Positions 1 to 13,600 of a stretch of DNA of 64,000 nucleotides are shown one piece after another; the stretch's first letter is position 1; every line of letters begins with the position of its first letter. Where the stretch lies: the NCBI GenBank assembly GCA_018389105.1, contig JACATO010000059.1:620001-684000 (forward strand), given 5' to 3'. Below the pieces are notes generated by a model that saw nothing but the letters and a program-made list of their open reading frames with translations, was not told the DNA's origin and did not search any database. The position numbers and the translations under genes are program-made. Source of the DNA: Nautilus pompilius (Eukaryota; Mollusca; Cephalopoda; Nautilida; Nautilidae).

Positions 1-566
1 AATTTTATTTAAATTATGAAGTTGTAAATTACTTATCAATTTTCTGTAAATATGTTAACTTTTTAGAGAACACTAAGTGACCTTTATTTTATATCATCAG
101 TTCTGTTTTATTATTAAATCAGCAAAAAATTTTTTTGCACTGCTATGTTTGGATGGAGCCTCTGAATCTTATACCCTGACTGACACCAGCCAAATCAGTC
201 AGTTGTTCTAACTGTATGAGGCATTTACAAATGAGCATTGCGAAATGCTCTATGGTAACACTATTAGATTACTTGGTGTTTTGTAACTGTACTCATCATT
301 GTTCTTACATGTTCAACATCCTTCACTAATACATACTTTAAATTTATGAAACACTATACTGGTTTCAGAAATTTTCCTGTGCATGTCATGTAGATAGTCT
401 TTTTTTCTGGGGTTTTAAGTTGTACATTTTTATGAGAATCTTTGTATTAAAAGAAATATCTAATAACTGAATTACTATAATGTGTATTGAGCTAACAGTT
501 TACATTTAAACAAACGGGATTTTAGCCCAAGGCATTATTTGAGCGACTATCCTGATCTTCTATCAG
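1..566. other. AT-rich non-coding left edge
   Basis: No open frame, RNA gene or transposon end is recognisable here. Because an acceptor follows at 565-566, this is most simply an intron of the plus-strand gene whose last exons lie at 567-917. Confidence 0.4.
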
Positions 567-917
567 AGCACAAAATCATTTGATCATTTGCTGGAAGAGG
601 ATTTGGTAACAACATAAATTTCATTGTCTTTTTTTCGTGTTTGTATTATCAGTTAAAATGATAGAGCAAGAGAGTTGGTGTAATGCAAGTTACATAAATC
701 TAATAATTCATCATATTATGGACTTATAATACTAGTAAATATTTTTACTGCAGTATTGTAAAATATACATCGTTTATGTCTGTTATGTTAGATCTTGCAT
801 TATGTACACATTTGGCTATATTTTTTAACTTTTCAGGAATTGTGTGCAAACTATCTTTCTGTGATTGAGAAATATGAAATTTTACCTGAAATTCAATTTC
901 CAGAATATTTAAACTGA
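567..917 (+). CDS. Last two coding exons of an unidentified gene
   Basis: Exon 567-605 (13 codons) lies between an acceptor ending in ATCAG and a donor GTAACA. Exon 837-917 (26 codons plus TGA) follows an acceptor TTTTCAG. Both exons are in phase 0, so they join cleanly. The protein tail begins STKSFDHLLEEDL and ends LPEIQFPEYLN. It is acidic, probably helical, and carries no motif I can name. The intron between them is only 231 bp. The rest of the gene would lie left of the window. I do not recognise the family. The case rests on paired splice sites, matching phase and an in-frame stop; with such short exons, chance is not excluded. Confidence 0.45.
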
Positions 918-3900
918 TGTTTCATTCGTACAGGTAAATTTTAAAAATAACTTTGAAATTACTTGTTATCAGTGTTTCATTTTAAATTTCCAGCTTACAG
1001 TAAAGGACCTTTGTTATGGTACATATTGTGTAATTCAAAAACCTGTAGTAGTAGTAGTATCTTTTTTTACAAATACAGTATGTAAAAAGAATGTTTTTGA
1101 TTGAACCTTCGAGTTAGTTTTTCACACTTTTTACTGCCCCTCCTTTAAACGTTTCTTTCCCAAGTTCATTACTCTGCATCAGAAAGTGGATGATAAGAGC
1201 TGGTTGCTGTTCTAACAGATCAAAAAGAAAAAAGCTATAAAAGTTTTTAACATTATTAAGTTGTGATATTTTATATTCATTACAAATAGGGGTTTGTTTG
1301 GTTACTCTCTGGTTAAAGTGATTACTTTCCCAAAAAAATTTTAAAAGGGGGTATAAATCAATTTCAAGGTGAAAAAATTATTATAAAAGTATTTACTTAA
1401 AGAATACAAAAATTAAATATTTTTTCAATTAAAAAGATTCTATATGTAAATAAATTGTCTTAATGGTTAAAATATATGATGAATTTAAATTTATAGTCAC
1501 TTTTGCTATATTCTGTTATCTTAAAATAAAATATCAATTTTTTAATGTATAGCTTGTTGATTTGCTTTTATATATTGAAAAATAAAAAGGACTGTTACTT
1601 TATCTAGATCTGATGCTCATTCCTACAAGTCTTAGGAGAAATATCCTAAAGACCAAGATTATCAAACTTGCTGCTGCTATTATAGACACGCAAAATTGTA
1701 CTGGCTTGCTTTCATCAGATATTTATATTACATTAACTTGTAGAAAGGGAAAATTCCTTTTACTTGTTTAATAGCTGGTTGTGCAAGTGATAGATTAGGA
1801 ATTGATAATCAGGACAGATATCTCCCATTAAAATATGAAAAACTATGTAATAAATATCAAGTTTGTGTTGATGGAGCCTTCAAAATTCTTTTACCTGCCA
1901 GCATCAAATGTTTTTTCTGTGATAACATATTGTAGAAAAACTAAAATGGAAAACATTGTGATATTAATTAGGCAAAAGGTGTATAATTTTTTTTAAAAAG
2001 ATTGCTTTAAGTGCTAAAAGATATTGTCCAGCTATCTAATTATTTTCGAGTATAGTATTCTGTTGTTGTTGCATGACTGCCATGTATTATTGTTATCACG
2101 CTGAAATGTAATGTTTGTGTATTGTCTTGGATTGCAACCTGCATTTTGTGAAGCCACAAGACACATTGTTTTACTGAATTGCTTTATTTTTATAATGAAA
2201 CATTGTCTTCAGAATCAGTTTTTAAATATGTTTATCTATAGAGAAATTTCTCCTTAATAAAGAATAAATGTATAAAGCTAAATTAAATGATGCCTGGTTT
2301 AAATTTTCTCTGAATTTGTAATATATGTACTTACCTCCCTTCCCAAACAAGAAAACAACCTACATTTAATATTTTCTAGATGCCATAAAAATACCAATCA
2401 GAAAGTCACAAAGGCCAGGGGCTAAACTCAACAGAAGAACAGTAGTATTCAGTAAAAGCTACTCAAGATAAAATGAGAAATTTTTCTAATATCAGTTTGA
2501 TGACATTTAAGTTACATCAGTAAAAATGCTTGATCTTTAAGAATTGTGGGCAAGAGACTTGTTTTCTCACTGTTTTAAACCTACAAAAATAGCAAACATT
2601 TACGATATTTTTAAAATTTCTGTTTGCTAGTAGTGCTTTTATGATGATATCTAAATGCATACCATAAGACTAGCAGCATATATTGCTACTGATGCTTTGA
2701 GCATAACTATATGGAATTCTGCTGCAGAGAAAGAACCTTTTGTTAGTTTTTACTACATGATCTTGTTTCTGCCAAGCTGACCTTACAAAACCCCTATTTA
2801 TTAACCCTTTGAATTTTCTATCACATGTTTCAGCTGTTTTTATACTCCTAGATGCCTTTAATTTGTACCTACATTGGTCTTCAACAAAATACATACCCAC
2901 TTAATTATGAGATTTTTTGTTGTATGCTTACATAACTGTTATTTGTTATGTCTATTGCATTTTTCTATTTCTGTTAGATTTAGTTCATTTTTAGCTAATT
3001 ACAAATTTTAAACTGGTTCACTTTGCTCGACAATATACATAAATACTTATGTCAAGATGAATGGTGTACATAATGCATACTTTAATTTATTTCATCTGTT
3101 GTGTACATAATCAGGAAATGTATATAACAAATATTATATCTGTTTATTATTGGGCCTATTTGTGCAGTGGGTAAATTAAGAAATAAATATTGATCTATGA
3201 AACTGTTTTGCTTTGTTCGATTTCTTTTAAAATGATGCTTAAATGTATTGTTGATAAATAACTTAACAGCTGGAACAATCCAGGTTGGCAGTGTATTGAA
3301 AACTATATTCATGTTGACTGCATGAGTTATCCTTTATTGTGACATGGCAGCACTAAAATAAAACATTGTAATATGTCAACTACGATGGCCTCACCTAAAG
3401 TATAAAGGACGCTAGATGCTTGGCATTGATATAATTTATATCTGAAAATATGTGATTTCTAGTCACATGAAACTAATGACAAATGTTCATATTTCTGTAA
3501 TATTATTATTAAAAAATGAATGTATTTTAAAAAGGCATAAAGTTAACAAGCTTCCATAGTTATTGAACATATAAAGTCATTTACAACTTCACACTGATAG
3601 TGACATAATAGTTGAACATATTTCCAAATGCTAAAGTCTTGTATGCATTAATTTCTTCCTGATGATGATGTACATTTCATTTTCGCTATTTTTTTGCAGT
3701 CCAAAATGGTCTTTGAGACTTCGATGATGATGGCATCAAGTTACATTTTGTGAATAACACCTAGGAACGTTGTTTTTCCTTTAGGTATATATTAAGGAAA
3801 GCAAATTTTAAATTGCTGATTACCCTTAACCCGATGACCATTCCATTCAGTAGACTGCCTTTCTTGCTGTTACTAATTCACTTAAAGAGCTAGAATAAAA

Positions 3901-4140
3901 CGGAACTGCTCGGAAATCACCAACATACCCTCCCTCCTCTGAGACAGTCCGTCGTCATTTTCTTGGAAGTGATGGTGTAGATTTTTATTTTTTAGTTATG
4001 GAAGGTTAGTCAAAGGCCATTTTTGATAGTCACATTCACTTTTAAATTTAATAAATGAATAAAATAAAAATAATTAATAATCTCTCTTTTTAAAAGGAAA
4101 AACTAAATTAAAATGTCTGTACACCTCTAAAAAGATTTAA
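918..4140. other. AT-rich 3' flank and intergenic sequence
   Basis: Follows the terminal exon of the left-edge gene. AATAAA-type signals occur near 1526 and around 2257-2267, so part of this is probably its 3' UTR. The remainder to about 4.1 kb shows only short, low-complexity open frames. I see no gene, RNA or transposon end in it. Confidence 0.35.
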
Positions 4141-4332
4141 AAATTGATTTGTAATCGGACCCCACATCAACGGACAAAATCTGCAGGCAAAAAAAAAAAC
4201 ACTTCCAAATCGTCAGCGATGTATTTCATTAGTTCGAAAAGTGACCGCTTGGCGGTGTTGGCGGGCCTTTCAATTGTAAACAACATACAGTACGATATTT
4301 TGATTAATGTATTAATTGTTCGGCCCTCATCA

Positions 4333-4590
4333 TGTCATCGAAGTAGAAGGAAAGTGTAAAACGGGAGCGTACAAACCTAAGTATCAGTGATAAATTAGAG
4401 GCTGGAGTTTGGTGTAAAGAAACCAACAGTTAGTGACATAAGGATAAACTCAGAGAAGTTTGAAGTCGATCCATGCAAAGGTGTTGTTCATCGTAAGAAT
4501 ATGAAAGTTCCTAAAAGTAAGGAACTGGAGGAAGCTGTGTATACAAGTGGTACGTTCAACACCTGACCAGAGCACTGCACAAATACCTGT
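4333..4590 (+). pseudogene. Decayed pogo/Tigger transposase N-terminus
   Basis: Starting at the ATG at 4333, plus-strand reading with at least one frameshift and several stops gives the N-terminal helix-turn-helix of Tigger/jerky transposases. It shows a basic start, a segment GVKKPTVSDIRINSEKF, then basic residues and an EELEEAVYT-like piece that leads after another shift into WYVQHLTRAL. That order matches the CENP-B-type DNA-binding region of the pogo superfamily. The DDE catalytic domain is absent. It may belong with the terminal-repeat element at 4867-5417, but no outer repeat joins them. Confidence 0.6.
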
Positions 4591-4781
4591 AGCAGCCACC
4601 AGCAGTGCTTCAGAGGAACTTTCCAGCTTCTCGGAACAATAAACCAATCCGAGTCACCACTATGCGATCACTACACTACATACACAAGGTAAATAAACTT
4701 TAACAAGTTGTAGTGTACTATTTATAATAAATGTAATGTTACTGTATTTTTTTAACCGTATGTATTAATATTATTCCCTTT

Positions 4782-4799
4782 GAGAGAGAGAGAGAGAGC
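4782..4799. repeat. (GA)n microsatellite
   Basis: A short perfect GA dinucleotide run between the Tigger relic and the next element. Confidence 0.8.
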
Positions 4800-4866
4800 G
4801 CGCACTATCGATGCTATTCTACGTAAATGTGTCATACTGTACATATATGTATTTATGCCATATATA

Positions 4867-5417
4867 CAGTGCAACCTCACGTATCCGAACAACAAGCCCG
4901 GAGACGAGCTATTTGTTCGGATACGTGGACAAACCGAATGCAGGTGCTGCTGTGAGCAGGCCGAGGGTCAAATTGACACCCTGTCCGAACAGTAGACGCT
5001 ATGCGTGTTAATTGTCACTTGTGTAAACTGTTTCGAAACAATGCCCTTCTAACCCAAAGTGGAGTACTGTATTACTTAATTACTGTAGATTTTCAATGTA
5101 ATTTGAGTGAAAATGTTTGCATGTGCGTCTTTGTTAACCTCCATTTTGTCTGGCTGCAGAAATTTTGGTCACATGACCAATGAGTCTTGCTTGTCATAAT
5201 ACTGTAAGGTTAATGATGTACATTATATATATACATATACAGTCAGACCTCGTTAAACTATATGAATCACTTATATAGGCATGCCCCCCCCTGTTAACTT
5301 TAAAAAAGGCCATGTTTTGTTCGGTTAAGATCTAAGATAAATTACAATGGAACGTTGACAACCGAACAGAAAAGTTCGGGGGACATGTCGACTGTCCGGA
5401 TACGTGAGGTTGTACTG
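4867..5417. mobile_element. Non-autonomous pogo/Tigger element with TA duplications
   Basis: The left end CAGTGCAACCTCACGTATCC at 4867 is matched in inverse orientation at the right end (CAGTACAACCTCACGTATCC read from 5417). Both ends are flanked by TA, the target duplication of pogo/Tigger elements. The 551-bp interior has no transposase. Around 5241 it contains a second, different Tigger-type end (CAGTCAGACCTCGTTAA), suggesting a nested or chimeric element. Confidence 0.8.
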
Positions 5418-5479
5418 TATGTGTTTATATTATTTACATTATGATCATGACTACTGATAGTTACTATAGTGGTTTTATG

Positions 5480-7480
5480 ACTCAAAAATAATCCCTTCCC
5501 ACCCCTCCCGCCTATTAGTCCGAATCTAACCCTAACCCGCCTCTTTCCATGGACTGCACAGCGCGCGGCTCTCGTAGCGAATTTTCTTCGATCTCTTCTA
5601 TCGTCTGAAATCGGTGAGGGAATAAAAAAAGAAGTCCGCAGGGGCCCGGCTGGGAGTCGTCTCGGACTCTTACAGTTGCCGCCTCCTCCACGGACCACAG
5701 CCCTCCCTCCCCATAGATAGGCAGCAGCGTTATCAGAGAGGAAGGTTTCCCCCAATTTCACACGGACCACGCCGCTCTTCGAGATCCTCCTCCACTGTCC
5801 GACTGACAAGTGGCGTGACGCGGCCATTATTAGACTGAAGGTGAAGGTCACCGATAACACGGCTCACCGGACATGATTTAAGCCAACGTTATTCTATTGT
5901 TACTGTTGTTAAATGGTTTATTCCGGAAACCAGTGTGGACAGAGCAGAAGGAAAGGCGACAGACAGACAGACAACCTTTCCTTGCCTGCCTTCGTCTCGT
6001 ATCACAGCCTAAACTCCCATCCTCTCCCTCCCTGCTCCAGGAAAACTGGTTGGTTTGCGCAGATATTAGTGGAAAAGTTGACCATCTCTCTCTCGTTGTT
6101 GAATTTCTTCTTTTGCGAGGTTTAACAGTAAGTATTTCCGATTAAAGGAGCCGGGGGGGGGGGGTGAAGTGACCCTGGACTAAATATGTAAATTATATCC
6201 ACAAAGGTCTGTCTGTCTGTGAAGGTCCCCTCAGTTTGTTAATCACCTGCATGCTTGTATAATACATACAGCTCGTCTACCATAGACGAAGACGATCCGA
6301 CCGTAGGTAAGGTCGTTCGTTCCCTGGTGGCTTCCGCTGCTGTAATGGAAAGAAAAAGGACTAGTGATTTGGTCGGAGGCGAAGAGCGTTTAGATAACCA
6401 ACCACAAAGATATTATTATTATTATTATTATACATTTCTGTATTCAAATCACCACCGATGATAAAACCAAAGCTAGGAAATAGTAAGAAGTATCAATTAT
6501 CGAGAAGACCGTGAGGTTATTCCTTTATACGAGGCAGAGATGTCTCAGAATGGTCTCTTTGGAAAGTAATATTAACACGGAGATGTGTTTCTACGAGTTG
6601 GCGATGGCGAAGATAACTTAATCCGTTGCATAATCGGCCTCCCCCCCCCCCGTGGTGGAAACAGAAGATCAGTTCACCAGCGCGTTCCAAATGCACCACC
6701 TATCCACGAACGCCATTTTCTTGACAGTTTCCCCCCTCCCCAGCCATACATAACCCAGACGACCGTCCGTCCGTCTCACTATCGTCGTATTCATTTACAA
6801 GCTGAAAATGGCAGAAATAATTTTCGATATATATATATTTTTGTGTGTAAAGTTAAATCCAAGATTTCGATAAAATCCGACCGAAAGCGCAAACCTCCAC
6901 CTCCACCCTGAGAACGGAGGCGTCCGCGGCGAGTCGCTTTACCTTGTTTTCGTGCCGTTCGAGCGCCTCCAGCTCACCGAAAACCGAAGGATGATGATTT
7001 TATAAATAAAACTCGTCGAATTACTTTTAGAAAATAAATGCGAGGACCGACATAATCTCGGCTCCAGCCAGCCAGCCGCCCGCCCGCGTAGCAGACGTTC
7101 GTCCCCTCGTAGGAATTCGCCGTGATGACGTCAGCGCCTGGCGGTGGGGAAGGGGGGGGAATTCTTGGCATTTTCTCTGCGGCCATTTTTGTTACAATTT
7201 CATTATTTCGCGCTTTTCGTACAAGCGGACGGATAAATCGAAGGACTGATCGCCATGAGCCGACCATAGACTGCGAATCGTTTCGGTAAGATTTACGCTT
7301 GACTTTTCCGTCCCCTGACTGTCGTGTGAGGAGCGGTCAGGGCCGGCGGCGGCGACGGTTTAGCCAGGTAGACGGACGGACGGACGGACGAGCCGCCGCT
7401 TTGTGGTAGCGATCGGGAAAGACAAATAAACAACAGGTCGGGTTCACCTTCGTTCCCCTACCGCTCTTAGGTATCTGTCA
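5480..7480 (+). promoter_or_regulatory. CpG-rich block, probable angiomotin promoter and 5' UTR
   Basis: This stretch is far richer in G+C and CpG than its surroundings. It contains a perfect palindromic CRE, TGACGTCA, at 7126-7133 and a YY1-like GCGGCCATTTTT at 7179-7190. Good plus-strand donors follow at 6128 (ACA then GTAAGT), 7286 (TTCG then GTAAGA) and 7654 (TAG then GTAAGT). The first coding exon of angiomotin starts with an acceptor at 14720, so a non-coding first exon ending at one of these donors is expected. Which one is used cannot be told from sequence alone. Confidence 0.45.
6410..6432. repeat. (TTA)n microsatellite
   Basis: Trinucleotide run in the CpG-rich block. Similar AAT/TTA runs occur near 7540, 7880 and 47410. 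Confidence 0.75.
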
Positions 7481-7653
7481 CCATTGCTTTTTTTTTTTTT
7501 AAACTTAAAGCTGCTGTACAACAGTTAAAAAAGACACTAATAATAATAATAATAATAACAGTAATAGTGGTGTTTGTTGTGTCCTGTGACCGGGGCGTCT
7601 GCTGGGTGGGTGACCGACCTGATGTCGGCGGGGATAGATCGACCAGTCAATAG

Positions 7654-10600
7654 GTAAGTGACCTGTCTGTAGTATAATAACTATTAAAAGTGAACCCCCA
7701 ATAATCTCTGGCGTCCCCTTTGTCTTCGTCTACCTGATAACAAAGGAAAAACCTGCATCTTTTGTCTCGGTACGAACTGGCATTCATTCCTTCCTTCCTT
7801 CCTGAGGATGGTTTGGTAAGAACGAGCTGCAACAAACGAGATTTGGCCATTGTTTGGTGCAGTTCAGTAGCTACGTCAATGTTATTATTATTATTATTAT
7901 TTATTATTATTATTATTATATTATTACTACTGCCGCCCTGTGGCTTTCCAGGGCATTCGTCAAAGTCCGCCAGAAGCGTCTCTCCGCCATTCGAGAGGCC
8001 CTGGAAATATCAGTCTTGAGATCCAGTCCAGCAGTTGTTTACGAAGGAACAAAGTTATTTTGGCTATGCTATGGAAACCTGTCCCCTCCCCCCCCATCCT
8101 GTCTCTACATTATCACCGAGGGATTATTGGATTGGCAGATTAACCGACACAGATTGCGTTGACTGCTAATTCCTGTCCCCTGTCGTCTCCTCTGAAGTTG
8201 ATATAGGGTGCAGCAAGAGCAACTGTATTGCTGTGTGAAAAGGTGCAGAAATTACACGATCCTTGGGAATAAAATGTCCATTCTTCCAAGTTTTCTGTCT
8301 ACTAACATTTTTGCCTAAGTTGGTGTGTTTAGCTGGTAATTAGTAGTAGTGTTCACCCTGGCTATTTATTATTCCTTGTCCTTGTTCACAGCCATTAGGG
8401 ATCTACTAAACAAAGCTCAGTTTACACATGAGAAAACTGCATGCTTAAAATTGTTTACCTTTTTCTCTCCTTTACTTGGCTTTTTTGAACAAAAAACAAA
8501 AAAAACCTTTTAAATCTGAAGAATAAATCTAAAATACCATGATCAATCATATCCATTTTTTGGGATTATTGACTTATTATACTGATATTGGTTTTTGATT
8601 TACTTGGATCATCCACAGGGCTGCTCCCTTATGCTACATGTTACCTGTTTTATCATCAGCTGCAATTTGAACAAACTGTTGCTGTCTGATCTTCATACCT
8701 ACTTCCAAAGTGATTTTTTGCTGATTCCACAGTGGTATCTCAATGTGTTTGCTCACCTATAATAGCATCATAGAATCATGAAGTTGCTCTGGATTTTTTA
8801 GTCGTTTTTGTATTATAAGGACAACTTCACTGACCTTCCAATTCATCTAAAATTTTCTAGAAAAATCTGTAAATTTGTAGTAACATACCAACTTTTATTA
8901 TTTGTTTATTTTTTTAAATAGTTTTCTAAACCGAATGACTGAATTGTGGTATTACAGAATTTGTTTTAAACCTTTTTTTTTTTAAAAAAAAAAATATGCA
9001 TCTAATAGAAACAGGTGATGTAAAAGCTGGTATGATGTTTAGTACTAAATATGGAATAACTCAAAGTGGCTGACTGTAAAACATTAACCTGAAGCTGCTT
9101 ATGGTAAAAGTTTATAATTGAAAATCAGTTGGTTTAGTGCTAAATCTCATTTTCTTGGTTCATGACCCGATGGTGACCTGTGTTTTGTCATTAGCTTTTT
9201 ATATAGACCACTGATGTTATGGATCAGCTAAATAATTATATCATAAATTTTTCAAATTTTCATGTAATACATATCCTGATTGTTGAAAGTAATTTGTTAC
9301 AGTTTAGTTGGTTCAAAATGAGATAGAATAACCAACCAAGATGACTTTTTTTTTTTTATTATTTCTTAGTGAAATCCACTGGTGGGGAAGAAAAAAAGAT
9401 GAGCATTGTTAATTTTATTTTGACACTTGACTGACCCCCTAAAATAGGAGACAGACGACCCAAGCAGTTTCCTTGGTAATTAATTTATTTATTGCTTTGG
9501 CTGCTGCCACAACATTCTTGTCATGGTTCTGTCTCTAATTGTGTCCTGTATCAAAGGTCAGCCATATCTTGACAGGATAGGGCAGGCAGAGTTGGCAGCC
9601 AGATGTGGCGGTGGGGGAGAGCTACTGTATAGCTACAGAAGAAAATTATGATAGTAGGTATTATAAACAAAGCAGACTGACTGCATTACCGCATGTTCCA
9701 CTTCCATAAATAGTTTCATTGTTAAGCATTTTAGACACTACTTGAAAATTAACTTACATATTCTGAAAAAAAAAGTAAATCTTAACTGCTGTCGAGATGA
9801 AATAGAAGTAGAGAGCCTCATAAAATGAATTAAGGACTTATATTTTAGGAGTATATTAAAGATCATCAAAATTGTTTGTTTAATTAAATGAATTAGAAAA
9901 TAGGTGCACCAAATTAATGTGGTTATTCTAAAACAGGTTTCTTGTAAAGACAAATCTTCCCCAATATTAAGCACTCAAATTACCAGTCATTTTTAAAAAG
10001 GGTGCAGCTTCCAGTTTCATTGATTTGGAATTAGCCATCCCATCCAGAGACAAAAGTGCTTTACATTTAATAATTGTTAGCTTCTGACTCATTGCACTTA
10101 TGACATAAAAGTGGAAAGTGAATATGCCGATCTATTTCCTCTCATAATGATAGACCAAAAAATAGAGCCACTTTAATTGAGAATTATCTGAAAAATCTTC
10201 AATAGGGAATCAATTTTAAATGACTTTTGTATAATTATGAAGTCTTTTTGCACTTGTGTAGGCTGTCTTGATTTAGCAATATCAGATTTTACATCACTGG
10301 CAGAAATTAAAAAAGAAAAAATTTTATTCAACAGTAGTAGAGCACAAATATAATCACCATTTTAAACAAACTCGCCAAAATACGAAGTCTCTTTGTTGTA
10401 GATGATAGTAACAGTACATATGATTATAGAGGAAACCAAAAGTTTTGGTAGATTAAGTAGTGAATAATAATAATTTGATGAGTAGTAGAAATCAGTGGTC
10501 TATAAAAAAAAAGAAGAAACCTTTAAACTATTGTGTTGATAGCGGTATTATAAAAATCTCAAAGATCTGATGAATAAAATACCAAATCCATGAAGAAGAC

Positions 10601-13600
10601 ATGGACATTTAAAGTAACATTTCTGAAACACTACATAATTTGGCATGCTTGTCATTCATGATAGAAACTGTTCAAATGTGTCGATTTAAACTTTATCACT
10701 ATTTTTCATATCTGAGACATTTTCACTTGAATGACTGTCTTTACTAACTTTGTTTATACTAAATAATAAATATCTTGTTTTCACACAACACGCAGAGGTA
10801 TATTCTCTATTGGCCAGTTCCTGTCTAACTGGGATTTTTTGATTCTGAACATTGCTCATGGTGGTTGGCTACTAATACAGAAATGAATGACATAAATTTA
10901 TCAGACACAAGCTGATGAAAAAATAATATTAAGCTACCACAACAAACAAATCTAAACTCAAATTATTTTTTTTAACATGAGGTGACAACGTAAAGTCATT
11001 TATTGATATCGAAGGTTAATAAATGCAGAGTCAGACTGTTTTAGTTTAACATTTATAATTAAATAGAACATGCCAATATGGTTTGTCTTATGATTTGACA
11101 AAAATGCTCCTGAAACAATAGTAGTTTTCAAAGAAACCTTGTTTAATCCATGATAAATGATTATAACTTCTACTGAGCTTATATACATTGAAAATTCTTA
11201 GAGAATCCACTTTACACTTGTGAATGTACTTTTGCTCTAGGATAATTTTACAAACATCAATTCTAAGCTGTATGCAGTAACATTCACTTGACTTGAATAT
11301 GATGTCTTACCCAAGATTATTTTTGTGGATAATTAAAGTTTTCTATATCATAATTTTAAAAGTATAATAATAGCTCATTTTATCATTGTATCAGTATTTT
11401 TTAAAATTTAGGTTAGATTTATTGCGAACTTTTCATTATGTTTTTGTTTCATCCTTAATGGCTGAGCATAAAGCCAATTGCATTTACATGGTATCTACAT
11501 GATATTTGATATGTAGTGAATATATAGATACAGTAAATAGTTTCTTTTTATATGAATTTATAGATGAAGTCATTTTTACCTCATTTTTTCACAAGTGAAA
11601 GAACCAAGACTATTGTTATATAGCTTTAAAAAAAGTTTTTTTTCAGTTTTAGATAGTTTCAGAAAATCTATAGTTATTGAAAATATATTCCACTTTGGGT
11701 GACTGATGTCATTTGAGTTATGCACAGTTTTAGTTTGTAAACGTACTGATTTAAGTTTATCTCCGTCTCTGATTACAGGATAAGAAAAAAGTTGGCTTAA
11801 TATGTGCAATATGTAGTAAAATTGAAGGCATTTGCTGTATTATGTTTTAAGGTATAAATAACTGTTCAGATTCAAAAAGTAAAGATTACAAACAATTTTT
11901 TTTTTTAATTTCAATTTTGTCTTATATGTGAAACAAATGACCTGATATTAAAATCATGAATTTTTATTGACTATCTGTTGCAAAGGAGATTTTTTGGTCC
12001 AGATAATTCAGAGTGAACTTTTTAAAAATTACAGAAGCTTTGAGGCCTTAACTCTGTTTATTTGAGTTTGGTTTCTGTGATGGCATCCTTACAATGTTAA
12101 TGAAACTGTTTTTACTTTGTAGATTTCATGAAAATATTTGTGATGTTTTGTATGGTATAACTGCCTTTAGCTAGACCTCAGTCTTGTAATCTAATTTAGC
12201 TGGTATCACTTTATTAGTCTGTCAGCAGCCATTCCTAGCAGACAGTGTCATAAATACTTTACCCACTGGTCACCAAGGTGCTACATGATTAATGATGGAA
12301 CAGAGGAATGTTGAATATGTGGTGTTTACATCTAGAGAACTTTATGCCCGATAGTGTGCATTCAGACTTCACAAAAGCTTTAAAAATTATTAAAGTAGCT
12401 GACCTGAAAATTTACAGTCTGTAGCGCATACCTTTGAATAATGTCACAATAGTAGGTTTATGTAGTTTGTGGTGAAGGCATTCTATTTCCTGCAAGTGGT
12501 TGGGGAGACCAGATACTACCTTGACAATAGGACTGGCACATTCCAGATTAGGTTACACCTTGTGACTAAATACCTGTCATTCTTGTTTACTCAATCTGAC
12601 CAGTAAGTGGTGTAAGTCCAGGCAGTCCACAGACTAGATAAAAACTACCAAACACATGGTCAAAGCTTGTTGGTATTTTGTAAGCTAACCTTTCTTAAGA
12701 TTGGCTCTCTAGACTCTAGAGGTATGGCTTATTAGAATCTTCTAAAATAGTATTTTAATTTTTTGTCTTTAATGTTGATAAGTTTTGATGTTAACATTTT
12801 CTTGAAATGTCACTAATTTTAAATTGTAATATCAACGTATATGGTGATCTCTTTCGATTTGATTTATAGATAGCTTCTAGTTTGATTTGTTTTGTTTTAA
12901 ATCTCTTCTTGTATTTTTAAAAAACATCTTTAAATATATATATTTTAAATTTAAGAGTTTAAATAAGTTAAAACTGAAGCAAGGTTAATCTATCAAATAT
13001 ACTGCAAGGTAAATATGTGGTAGATTAAAGGTGTAGCATGCACTTTTAAATCATTTTGTTATCGATGATCATTCTTGGCTACCAACAACCAGAATGTTAG
13101 TAATCTTATCTAAATTTACATGGATGGTTAGATTACAGGTACCCTTACTTGTAGATAATGCAAAATAACCTATTTTTGCATGCAACTTTACGTAAATCCA
13201 CATTAAATTTTCATCATGTGGTGAAGGACAAATTTCTTTTGAAAAAAGAAAACCAGAAACAACAAAACAAAAGTCTTTGATCCAAAATTTTGTTTGCCTT
13301 GTCTCACTCATTTTGTCAGAATTCAGTTTACTAAAGAGATAAGACTTCATTCATGTTATATTTAATGCAAGAAACATTTTTGATAAACTGTGTATTAAAA
13401 AATTCTTTAAAATGACATAAAATTACAAGTAAAAAAAATAATACAGATACTCCCCAACTTACGACCTCCCGCAGTTATGACTGACCAGTTATGGCCATGT
13501 GTAAAAAAAAAAAAATTCAAATATTTCCGCGCACTGTATGAAAGTCAGTATGGCAACGTGCATCTCCCAGCAGCAGCAATACTTCAGCAGTCATATCGCA

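Noticed and set aside
5342..5860. 172-codon minus-strand open frame
   Set aside because: It runs through the right end of a Tigger-type element into the CpG-rich block. High G+C explains its length and no domain is visible.
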